From contig JBMOOJ010000135.1 in NCBI GenBank assembly GCA_049323835.1, positions 1 through 45,558 of the forward strand: a stretch of 45,558 nucleotides of DNA, written 5' to 3'. Source of the DNA: SG-bin9 sp049323835. Lineage in GTDB: Bacteria; Pseudomonadota; Alphaproteobacteria; Rhizobiales; Xanthobacteraceae. The notes beneath the pieces are model-generated. The model worked only from the letters and a program-made list of their open reading frames with translations. It ran no database searches and was not told where the DNA came from. The position numbers and the translations under genes are program-made. Of the stretch, positions 23,201-30,545 are shown piece by piece; the stretch's first letter is position 1, and each line of letters starts with the position of its first letter.

Positions 23201-23291
23201 GGCAATCTCCATCGGTCGGGTTGATGGCCGGAATATTGCGCCACGGGCATTATTCTTCCAATCGATAAAGGATATGATATATATTCGCCTG

Positions 23292-24218
23292 ATGAATTTA
23301 GCCGCCCTCGACCTCAACCTGCTCGTTGCCCTCGACGCACTCCTGCTCGAGGCCAATGTCAGCCGCGCCGCATCACGCATCGGCCTGTCGCAGCCGGCCG
23401 CGAGCCATGCGCTGCAACGGCTGCGCACGATGCTCGACGACCCGCTGCTGGTGCGCGCCGGTTCGCGGATGGAATTGACGCCGCGGGCGCTGGCATTGCG
23501 CACGCCGCTCGCGCAGACGCTCGATCAGGTGCGCGGGCTGCTCACGACCGAGGGCTTCGATGCGAAGCGCAGCCAGCGCGTCTTCCACATCATGTTGCCG
23601 GACATCATCGCCGAACTGTTCCTGCCGATGCTGGCGATCAAGATCGGCGAGCTGGCGCCCGGAGTGCGGCTGGAGGCGGTGCCGTGGCGTTCACCCGCGA
23701 CGATGACGCCGGAGTTCTCGCGCTCGCTCGACCTCATCATCTCGTGCCTCGGCGATGCGTATCCCGGCTTTCACAGGACGCACCTCTATCACGACAGCGA
23801 CGCGCTCGCAGTGCGCAAGGGACATCCAGCCGGAAAACGGCTGAGCGATCCGGAGACTTTCTTCAAGGCGCGTCACATCGCCGTCGTCGGCCGCGGACAG
23901 GCGGAAGACCTGATCGACGAGTGGTTGCGCAGCAAACGCCTCGCGCGGCAAGTCGCGCTCACCATTCCCGGTTACATCCAGGCGCTGCATGTCGTGTCGC
24001 AGACCGACCTCGTCGCCTTCGTGCCGCGCCGCCTGATCGCCGCCCTCGCCGAGCCGCTCAGGCTGCTCACGATCGATCCGCCGATCGACCCGGGCACCGA
24101 CACGCAGTTCATGTTCCATCCGACGCGGGCGCAGGTCGATGCCGGCTCGGTCTGGCTGCGCAACCTCGTGCTGGAAGCCGGCCGGGCGCTGGACAAGCCA
24201 AAGCGGAAAGCGGCGTGA
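23292..24218 (+). CDS. LysR-family transcriptional regulator
   Basis: A 308-residue LysR-type regulator: N-terminal winged helix (MNLAALDLNLLVALDALLLEANVSRAASRIGLSQPAASHALQRLR, DNA-binding helix about residues 18-38) and a substrate-binding domain of the periplasmic-binding type. The LNLLVALDALL opening is typical of the NodD/SyrM-like branch, whose ligands are often aromatic compounds. The AT-rich intergenic gap (23201-23291) with GATATGATATATATTC is the likely promoter region shared with the SnoaL-like gene. The effector is unknown. Confidence 0.92.
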   Translation: MNLAALDLNLLVALDALLLEANVSRAASRIGLSQPAASHALQRLRTMLDDPLLVRAGSRMELTPRALALRTPLAQTLDQVRGLLTTEGFDAKRSQRVFHIMLPDIIAELFLPMLAIKIGELAPGVRLEAVPWRSPATMTPEFSRSLDLIISCLGDAYPGFHRTHLYHDSDALAVRKGHPAGKRLSDPETFFKARHIAVVGRGQAEDLIDEWLRSKRLARQVALTIPGYIQALHVVSQTDLVAFVPRRLIAALAEPLRLLTIDPPIDPGTDTQFMFHPTRAQVDAGSVWLRNLVLEAGRALDKPKRKAA

Positions 24219-24225
24219 CATCCCT

Positions 24226-24359
24226 CGTTATGGCCGGGCCTAACCGTTCGAAGCGCGGCGATCCAAAGAGCGCCCATGACCCGGTAATCCATCTTTCTTC
24301 GCAACAAGATAGATGCCTAGGCAACGAACCGGATGCCCGGATCAAGTCCGGGCATGACG
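24226..24359. repeat. Dispersed palindromic repeat, family 1 (diverged long form)
   Basis: Starts CGTTATGGCCGGG and ends CCGGGCATGACG, but its left half carries the extra hairpin CCGTTCGAAGCGCGGCG rather than the right, so this is an inverted or rearranged long form. The central pair is ATCTTTCTT..AAGATAGAT. Confidence 0.7.
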
Positions 24360-24381
24360 AATAAAAACTGTTCGCGGTTGC

Positions 24382-24401
24382 CCACGGATACCGTCCCGTG
24401 G
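24382..24401. promoter_or_regulatory. Inverted repeat upstream of the FAD monooxygenase gene
   Basis: CCACGG-N8-CCGTGG, 33 bp before the ATG of the monooxygenase gene. It could be a regulator site or a leader hairpin; no specific factor is suggested by the sequence. Confidence 0.3.
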
Positions 24402-24433
24402 CATCAATTGCCTCACGAATTGCGAGGCGCATC

Positions 24434-25711
24434 ATGACTGTTCTCATCGCAGGCGGCGGCATCGGCGGGCTCACGCTCGCACTCAGCCTTCATCAGATCG
24501 GCGTCCCCTGCCGTGTGTTCGAAAGCGTGCCGGAACTTCGGCCGCTCGGCGTCGGCATCAACGTGCTGCCGCACGCGGTGCGCGAGCTGATCGAGCTCGG
24601 CCTGCATGACACGCTCGACAAGCACGGCGTCCGCACCAAGGAACTCGCCTACTTCTCGAAGCACGGCAAACCGATCTGGAGCGAGCCCCGCGGCCTCGAT
24701 GCCGGCTACAAGTGGCCGCAATTCTCGATCCATCGCGGCATCCTGCAACAGATCCTGCTCGATGCGGCGATCGAGCGGCTCGGTCGCGAGAATATCCTCA
24801 CCAGCCATCATCTGTCGCACTTCAAGGAGACCGATGGCGGCGTGCGCGCGAGTTTCATCGACAAGACGACCGGCAACAACGCGGGCATCTACGACGGCAA
24901 ACTGCTGATCGCCGCCGACGGCATCCACTCCGCCATCCGCGCGAAGTTTTATCCGGATGAAGGCCCGCCGATCTGGAACGGCCGCATCCTCTGGCGCGGC
25001 ATCACGGCGAGCAAGGCCTTCCTCTCCGGCCGCACCATGATCATGGCTGGACATCAGAGCTTGAAGTTCGTCTGCTATCCCATTTCAAAAGAACCCGACG
25101 CGAACGGCAATTACCAGGTCAACTGGATTGCCGAGCGCGAATTCGACCGGACCTATCAGTGGCGCCGCGAGGACTACAATCGCGCGGCAAAGCTCGATGA
25201 GTTCCTGCACTGGTTCAAGGACTGGCGCTTCGACTGGCTCGACGTTCCGGCCCTGATCCAGAACAACGAACACGCATACGAGTATCCGCTGGTCGATCGC
25301 GATCCGGTCAACCGCTGGACGTTCGGACCGGTGACGCTGCTCGGCGACGCCGCGCATCCGATGTATCCGATCGGCTCGAACGGCGCGTCGCAGGCGATCC
25401 TCGATGCGCGCACGCTGACGCGCGAAATTCTGAACCGCGGTGAGACCATCGCTGCGCTCGAAGCCTATGAGGCCGAGCGGCGGCCCGCGACCACCGAACT
25501 CGTGCAGCTCAACCGCCGCAACGGGCCCGAGCAGGTGATGACGCTCGTCGAGGAGCGCGCGCCGAACGGCTTCAACGTCGTCACCGACGTGCTGTCGCAG
25601 CAGGAGCTGGAAGACATCGCCAACAACTACAAGCGTGTCGCCGGTTTCCAGGTCGAGGCGCTGAACGCGAAGCCGCCGATCGTGTCGATGCCGCAGCCCC
25701 GCGCAGGGTAA
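24434..25711 (+). CDS. FAD-dependent aromatic-ring monooxygenase
   Basis: A 425-residue class A flavin monooxygenase, of the kind that hydroxylates aromatic compounds with NAD(P)H and O2. It has the N-terminal Rossmann motif TVLIAGGGIGGLTLALSL, the DG motif GKLLIAADGIHSAIR and the GD motif TLLGDAAHPMYPIGSNGASQAI, in the normal order. The wide PQFSIHRGILQQILLD region is shared with 3-hydroxybenzoate/salicylate hydroxylase-like and PhzS-like proteins. The start at 24434 has GCGAGG shortly upstream. Neighbouring LysR genes suggest an accessory catabolic unit; the substrate is unknown. Confidence 0.88.
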   Translation: MTVLIAGGGIGGLTLALSLHQIGVPCRVFESVPELRPLGVGINVLPHAVRELIELGLHDTLDKHGVRTKELAYFSKHGKPIWSEPRGLDAGYKWPQFSIHRGILQQILLDAAIERLGRENILTSHHLSHFKETDGGVRASFIDKTTGNNAGIYDGKLLIAADGIHSAIRAKFYPDEGPPIWNGRILWRGITASKAFLSGRTMIMAGHQSLKFVCYPISKEPDANGNYQVNWIAEREFDRTYQWRREDYNRAAKLDEFLHWFKDWRFDWLDVPALIQNNEHAYEYPLVDRDPVNRWTFGPVTLLGDAAHPMYPIGSNGASQAILDARTLTREILNRGETIAALEAYEAERRPATTELVQLNRRNGPEQVMTLVEERAPNGFNVVTDVLSQQELEDIANNYKRVAGFQVEALNAKPPIVSMPQPRAG

Positions 25712-25740
25712 CCGCAAAAACGAGGGAAACATCCCACGTC

Positions 25741-25830
25741 CGTCATGCCCGCGCTTGTCGCGGGCATCCAGGTCTTTAAGCACCCCGGCAGTGGAGACGT
25801 GGATGGCCGGGACAAACCCGGCCATGACCG
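25741..25830. repeat. Dispersed palindromic repeat, family 1 (short form)
   Basis: CGTCATGCCCGCGC ... CCCGGCCATGACCG, with AGGTCTT / GAGACGT-type central arms. It separates the monooxygenase stop from the convergent short-chain dehydrogenase stop. Confidence 0.8.
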
Positions 25831-25846
25831 CTTCTTGTTTCCTGCT

Positions 25847-26686
25847 TTACGCAGCCTGCTCGACGAAATCCGTCGAGAGGGCAAGGCTGCGCCATTCATT
25901 CAGCTCGCGCTCGACATGCGCATGCTTGGCTTCGACACGGGCGATGGTGTCGCTGCCGAGTTGCAGGCGGCTCGGCGGGTTCTTCGCCGCGACCAAAGTC
26001 ATGAACGCCTTGGCGAGCTTGCTCGGATCGCCGGGCTGAGCGTGGTTGGCGCCTTCCGCATGCGCGCGCGTCTTGCCGACCGTATCGGCATAGTCTGCGA
26101 TCACCTGCGCGGTGCGCACGACCGATTGATCGTCGAGGAAGTCGGTGCGGAAGAAGCCGGGCTCCACCACCGTAACCTTGATGCCGAGCGGCGCGACTTC
26201 CGCATGCAGCGCTTCGCTGATGCCTTCGACCGCGAACTTGGTCGAACCATAAACACCCCAGCCCGGATAGCCTGTGTAGCCGCCGACCGACGAGATGTTG
26301 ATCACGTGACCCGACCGCTGGCGGCGCATGTGCGGCAACACGGCGCGGGTAACGTTGAGCAGGCCGAACACGTTCGTCGCGTAGACGCGCTGCGTTTCCT
26401 CTGCGCTCGCCTCCTCGATGCCGCCGAGCAGACCGTAACCGGCATTGTTGACCAGCACGTCGATCGTGCCGAAGTGCTTCACCGCGATGCCGGCAGCTTC
26501 GTGCGCCTCGGCTTCCTTGGTGACGTCGAGCTTCACGGCGAGCAGGCGCTCGTGCTTGCCGAACCGCTGTTCGATCTGCTGCGGATTGCGGGCGGTGGCA
26601 ACCACCGCATCGCCCTGGGCCAGCGCTTCCGCCGTGATCCGTGCACCGAAGCCGCGGGATGCTCCTGTAATGAACCAGACACGCAT
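25847..26686 (-). CDS. Short-chain dehydrogenase/reductase
   Basis: A 279-residue classical SDR, an NAD(P)-dependent oxidoreductase. Cofactor motif TGASRGFG is at residues 7-14, LVNNAGYG marks the NAG motif, and the catalytic set is Ser in NISSVGG, then YGSTK (Tyr-x-x-x-Lys) in GVYGSTKFAVEG. AGGAGAGG lies close before the ATG at 26686. It is divergent from a LysR gene with a 119-bp gap, so it is probably that regulator's target. Substrate unknown. Confidence 0.92.
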   Translation of the reverse strand: MRVWFITGASRGFGARITAEALAQGDAVVATARNPQQIEQRFGKHERLLAVKLDVTKEAEAHEAAGIAVKHFGTIDVLVNNAGYGLLGGIEEASAEETQRVYATNVFGLLNVTRAVLPHMRRQRSGHVINISSVGGYTGYPGWGVYGSTKFAVEGISEALHAEVAPLGIKVTVVEPGFFRTDFLDDQSVVRTAQVIADYADTVGKTRAHAEGANHAQPGDPSKLAKAFMTLVAAKNPPSRLQLGSDTIARVEAKHAHVERELNEWRSLALSTDFVEQAA

Positions 26687-26778
26687 GTTCCTCTCCTTTG
26701 TTTGACCCCGGCGCCTCGCCGCGGCTGATGGGATGAGAAATACGCCGCTCACTTAGCTGAATTAATCCGCTATGTTTT

Positions 26779-26805
26779 TGATGTACTACTGAGTATAGTT
26801 CATCA
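26779..26805. promoter_or_regulatory. 27-bp palindrome abutting the LysR start codon
   Basis: TGATGTACTA (26779-26788) and TAGTTCATCA (26796-26805) are complementary except for one base pair, around a 7-bp centre. The last base directly precedes the ATG at 26806. The site lies in the shared promoter region of the LysR and SDR genes, so it is a good candidate operator for the LysR protein. Confidence 0.55.
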
Positions 26806-27696
26806 ATGCTGATCAACCCGGCCGACCTGACGACCTTTCTCGCCATCGCACGGCACAAGAGCTTTCGCGCCGCCGCGACCGAGCTTGGCGTCACCGCTTC
26901 GGCACTCAGTCATTCCCTGCGCAGCATCGAGGAACGGCTCGACGTGCGGCTGTTCAACCGCACGACACGCAGCGTCGCGCTGACGGAAGCCGGCGAGCGG
27001 CTGTTTACGCGCATCTCGCCCGCTTTCCGCGACATCACCGACGCGCTCGACGACCTCAACACCTTTCGCGGCAAGCCCGCCGGTACGCTGCGCTTCAACT
27101 CGGCGAAGCAATCGGCGCAGCTCGTGCTGCTGCCGATCGTCACGCAATTCCTGCGCGCCTATCCCGATGTGAAGATCGAACTCACCACCAACGACGCGCT
27201 GGTCGACATGGTGTCGGGAGGATACGACGCCGGCGTCCGCTTCGGCGAAACGATCGCCGCCGATATGATCGCGGTGCCGATCGGTCCGCGTCATCGCTTC
27301 GCCGTGGTCGCATCGCCCGCGTACTTCAAGGACCGGAAGAAGCCGGCAACGCCGCACGACCTGAGTTCGCTGCCGTGCATTCGTTTTCGTTTCGCCAGCG
27401 GGAACTTCTATCGCTGGGAGTTCGAGCGTGGCGGCATGGAAGTCGAGATCGAGGCCGACGGCCCGCTCACGCTCAGCGATCAGGATCTGATGCTGCAAGC
27501 CGCGCTCGATGGCGCCGGCCTCGCCTACGTCTTCGAACAGCAAGCAAGAGAGCTGATCAGGCAGAAGAAACTCGTGCGCGTGCTTGAGGACTGGTGCCCG
27601 GCTTATCCCGGCTTCTTCCTCTACTATCCGAGCCGCCGTCAGTTGCCCGCTGCGTTACGCGCCTTCATCGATTTTGCGCGCGACGCGAAGATTTAG
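26806..27696 (+). CDS. LysR-family transcriptional regulator (DmlR-like branch)
   Basis: A 296-residue LysR regulator with a helix-turn-helix around ARHKSFRAAATELGVTASALSHSLRSIEERLDVRLFNRTTRSVALTEAG (residues 14-64). The effector-binding domain follows from about residue 90. It is divergent from the SDR gene and preceded immediately by a near-perfect palindrome, so negative autoregulation is likely. Its stop codon overlaps the stop of the convergent mutY by four bases (27693-27696). Effector unknown. Confidence 0.92.
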   Translation: MLINPADLTTFLAIARHKSFRAAATELGVTASALSHSLRSIEERLDVRLFNRTTRSVALTEAGERLFTRISPAFRDITDALDDLNTFRGKPAGTLRFNSAKQSAQLVLLPIVTQFLRAYPDVKIELTTNDALVDMVSGGYDAGVRFGETIAADMIAVPIGPRHRFAVVASPAYFKDRKKPATPHDLSSLPCIRFRFASGNFYRWEFERGGMEVEIEADGPLTLSDQDLMLQAALDGAGLAYVFEQQARELIRQKKLVRVLEDWCPAYPGFFLYYPSRRQLPAALRAFIDFARDAKI

Positions 27697-28781
27697 CCCA
27701 GCCCGTGCGCAACGACCTTGCGCATCACGTTCGGCAACGCCTCGCCTTCTGCATCGACAATCGCGACCCAGCGCATGCCGTCCGGAGCACGCGAACGCGC
27801 GGGCACCTTCGCGGTGTAGACTACAAGCTCGAGCGGAAAGTGCGTAAAGACGTGCGTGACCACGCCCGCCTTGCGATGCCATCTCACGCCGCTGAGTGAA
27901 GGCGCCTGTTTCAGCGCGGTCTTGTCGTCCTGCCCGACGCTCCAGTCCGACGTCGGCACTTCCGCCATGCCGCCGAGCAAACCTTTCGCCGGCCGCGTGC
28001 GCAGGAGGATGTCGTTACTGCGCGTGACGACAAACGCAGCGCCGCGGCGCAACTCGCCTGTTTTCTTGGGGCCCTTGCGCGGGAACGTCTCCTGATCGCC
28101 GCGCACCAGCGCAGCACAGTTATCGTTCAGCGGACACAACGAACACGCCGGCTTCTTCGGCGTGCAGATCGTCGCGCCGAGATCCATCAGCGCCTGCGCG
28201 CTGTCGCCCGCGCGTGACGGACCGAGCAGCGTTTCGGCAAGTTGCTTGATGCGCGGCTTCGCACCGGGCAGCGCGTCCTCGACCGAGTAGAGACGCGACA
28301 CCACGCGCTCGATGTTGCCGTCGACCGGCATGGTGCGGCGATCGAATGCGATCGCGGCAATCGCAGCCGCCGTGTAAGGCCCGACGCCGGGCAGTGACAG
28401 CAATCCAGCTTCCGTATCGGGAAAACGTCCATCATGCTCGCGCATGACCGCGACCGCGCAGGCATGCAGGTTGCGGGCCCGCGAGTAATAGCCGAGCCCC
28501 GCCCACATCCGCAGCACGTCGTCGAGCGAGGCACGGCCGAGCGCCTTCACGTCGGGCCAACGCGCGAGGAACTTCGCGAAGTACGGCCCGACGGCTTTCA
28601 CCGTCGTCTGCTGCAACATGATTTCGGAGAGCCACACGGCGTAGGGATCGGAACGCTCGCCCGGCAGCGCGCGCCACGGCAACCGCCGGCGGTGCCGGTC
28701 ATACCAGGCGAGCAGTTGCGCCGCGCGATCGGGCGACGATCCGTCCTCAATGCGCTGCTGTTTGGCTGCTCCGGCTCTCAT
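27693..28781 (-). CDS. mutY: A/G-specific adenine DNA glycosylase
   Basis: Base excision repair enzyme that removes adenine mispaired with 8-oxoguanine. The 362-residue product has the helix-hairpin-helix region LPGVGPYTAAAIAAIAF, catalytic Glu53 (SEIMLQQTT) and Asp154 (PVDGNIERV), and the 4Fe-4S ligand set C206-X6-C213-X2-C216-X5-C222. A NUDIX-like C-terminal domain (from about residue 240) recognises 8-oxoguanine. The first 17 residues are variable. It is followed on the other strand by a palindromic repeat and the DUF721 gene, a common alphaproteobacterial order mutY - DUF721 - dsbA-like - smc. Confidence 0.96.
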   Translation of the reverse strand: MRAGAAKQQRIEDGSSPDRAAQLLAWYDRHRRRLPWRALPGERSDPYAVWLSEIMLQQTTVKAVGPYFAKFLARWPDVKALGRASLDDVLRMWAGLGYYSRARNLHACAVAVMREHDGRFPDTEAGLLSLPGVGPYTAAAIAAIAFDRRTMPVDGNIERVVSRLYSVEDALPGAKPRIKQLAETLLGPSRAGDSAQALMDLGATICTPKKPACSLCPLNDNCAALVRGDQETFPRKGPKKTGELRRGAAFVVTRSNDILLRTRPAKGLLGGMAEVPTSDWSVGQDDKTALKQAPSLSGVRWHRKAGVVTHVFTHFPLELVVYTAKVPARSRAPDGMRWVAIVDAEGEALPNVMRKVVAHGLG

Positions 28782-28816
28782 GACGTCAATCTAGCTACGA
28801 TGTCCAGAACTCTCCA

Positions 28817-28941
28817 CGTCATGCCCGCGCTTGTCGCGGGCATCCACGTCTTTCTTCGAGACGGTACAAAACACGTGGATGGCCGGCATAGGCGAGCGAA
28901 GCGACGCCGTTTATACTAAACGGCTATGCCCGGCCATGACG
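28817..28941. repeat. Dispersed palindromic repeat, family 1 (long form)
   Basis: CGTCATGCCCGC ... CCCGGCCATGACG with the same extra hairpin GGCGAGCGAAGCGACGCC / AACGGC as at 12476-12601. It ends 15 bp before the ATG of the DUF721 gene. Confidence 0.85.
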
Positions 28942-28956
28942 ATGTATAGTGGGCCC

Positions 28957-29436
28957 ATGAGCAAACCCGGTCCGATATCCGCAAAGCCGTTGTCGGTGCT
29001 GCTCGGCAGCACGATCAACGACGTGTTCAAGCGGCAGGGCTTTGCCTCGCGCGAACTCGTCACGCGCTGGGCGGAAATCGCGGGCGCGGAGATCGCCGCC
29101 CATTCCGAGCCGCTGAAGATCCAGTGGCCGCGCCCAGTCGAGGATCAGCCGCCGGAGCCCGCAACGCTCGTGCTGCGCGTGGAAGGCCCAATGGCGCTGG
29201 AAATCCAGCACTCGTCCGATGCCATCCTCCAGCGGGTGAATACCTTCTTCGGCTGGAACGCGGTCGGCCGGATTGCGCTGCGGCAGGCGCCGCTGTCGCG
29301 GCGCGAGCAGCCCAAACGCACGCCGCCGCCGGACCCGGCCACGGTCGCCAAGATCGAGAGTACGCTCGGCAACGTCGAGGACGACAACCTGCGCGGGGCG
29401 CTGGCCCGGCTGGGCGCGTCGATCAAGCGAAAGTGA
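28957..29436 (+). CDS. DUF721 (DciA-like) domain protein
   Basis: A 159-residue protein with a DUF721/DciA fold pattern in its first 100 residues (PLSVLLGSTINDVFKRQGF, LVTRWAEIAGAEIAAHSEPLKI, ATLVLRVEGPMALEIQHSSDAILQRVNTFFG) and a basic, proline-rich tail. DciA proteins load the replicative helicase in many bacteria that lack DnaC; the equivalence for this alphaproteobacterial DUF721 protein is inferred, not shown. A TATAGT -10 candidate ends six bases before the ATG and no Shine-Dalgarno sequence is visible, so leaderless translation is possible. It precedes a DsbA-type gene and smc. Confidence 0.82.
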   Translation: MSKPGPISAKPLSVLLGSTINDVFKRQGFASRELVTRWAEIAGAEIAAHSEPLKIQWPRPVEDQPPEPATLVLRVEGPMALEIQHSSDAILQRVNTFFGWNAVGRIALRQAPLSRREQPKRTPPPDPATVAKIESTLGNVEDDNLRGALARLGASIKRK

Positions 29437-29552
29437 CGTTTTCGTCAGGACGATGCAGGCGAGCCGTTCCGGCCTGCCATTGCCACAATCGTGGTTTCAA
29501 GCTAGCGAACAGCAGCTATTTGAAGCGCCTTGAGCCTATTTGGAGCCATCCC

Positions 29553-30221
29553 GTGATCCTCACGCGCCGCACGTTTTCCGCCCTGATGTCGATGACGGGC
29601 GTATCCGCCCTCCTCGGCCTGTCGCCGTTTTCGCTGATCGGCGATGCGTCGGCGCAGACCGCGGCCGAGATCGCCACCCCGAGCCCGCTTGGCGACATGG
29701 CGCTGGGCCCGGAGAACGCATCGGTGACGATCATCGAATACGCCTCGATGACCTGCCCGCACTGCGCGAACTTCACGCACAATGTCTTCCCGAAGATCAA
29801 GTCGGAATACATCGACACCGGCAAGGTGCGCTTCATCTTCCGCGAATTCCCGCTCGATGAGGTCGCCGCCGCCGGCTCGATCGTGGCGCGCTGCATCGCC
29901 AAGGACAATTCGCAGATGTACTTCGCGCTGGTCGATGCGATGTTCAAGCAGCAGAACGATCTCGCACGGACGCCGCTGCCGACGCTGAAGCGCATCGGCA
30001 AGCAGGCTGGATTGAGCGAAGAAGCGGTCGAAGCCTGCCTCGACAAGAAGACCGAGACCGGCAAGCGCCTGCTCGACGGCATCGTGCAGACGCTCGACTA
30101 CGCCAACACCAAGCTGAAGGTGAACTCGACGCCGTTCTTCTTCGTCAACGGCACGCCACTGAAGGGCGATACGTCGTTCGAGGCGTTCGACAAGATGATC
30201 AAGCCGCTGCTGAAGAGCTGA
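29553..30221 (+). CDS. DsbA-family thiol:disulfide oxidoreductase
   Basis: A 222-residue thioredoxin-fold protein with the active-site CPHC motif (YASMTCPHCANFTHNVFP) and the cis-Pro region VNSTPFFFVNG. It has a twin-arginine-like N-terminus (LTRRTFSALMSMTG) with a cleavage site near DASAQ, so it is exported, possibly through Tat. The start is the GTG at 29553, preceded by TTTGGAG eight bases upstream. It helps introduce or isomerise disulfides in the periplasm. The gap to smc is 324 bp. Confidence 0.9.
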   Translation: MILTRRTFSALMSMTGVSALLGLSPFSLIGDASAQTAAEIATPSPLGDMALGPENASVTIIEYASMTCPHCANFTHNVFPKIKSEYIDTGKVRFIFREFPLDEVAAAGSIVARCIAKDNSQMYFALVDAMFKQQNDLARTPLPTLKRIGKQAGLSEEAVEACLDKKTETGKRLLDGIVQTLDYANTKLKVNSTPFFFVNGTPLKGDTSFEAFDKMIKPLLKS

Positions 30222-30545
30222 GCCGCGAGCCCTTTAGTTCCGGCCTGAAATCTTGCGAATCAGCCCCGGCCGCATGAGCCGCCCGGGGGCCGGCCAAGGT
30301 TCCGCGTTACCCGCGCCGAAAAGTTTCAGCGGACGCAACCGGGTTCTTCGAAAAAAGTCCCGTAATCCACTTGAAAACACTCTGAAAAGCTTTGGGAAAA
30401 GCGGTTTTCGGCGGTTGCCCTGAACCAGCCCCGCCGCCATTGTCCGCTTCAACTGGGTCGCCAATCTGCGACTCGCCCCGCAAGATGGTATGTTCGTATG
30501 CCCTTGCCCCGGCAGCGATTTTAGTCTGCCAACAGAGCATCGTTG
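30222..30545. other. 324-bp gap upstream of smc, with a weak minus-strand frame
   Basis: It contains a G/C-rich region near 30262-30300 (CCCCGGCCGCATGAG, CCGCCCGGGGGCCGGCC) that could form a hairpin after the DsbA-type gene. A 77-codon minus-strand frame (30307-30540) contains a Phe/Lys/Trp-rich stretch (FPKAFQSVFKWITGLF) but overlaps the likely smc promoter region. I see no RBS or family and treat it as unproven. No clear promoter of smc is recognised. Confidence 0.4.

Noticed and set aside
30307..30540. 77-codon minus-strand frame upstream of smc as a gene
   Set aside because: No ribosome binding site or family is visible and it covers the likely smc promoter; kept only as a note in the gap entry.
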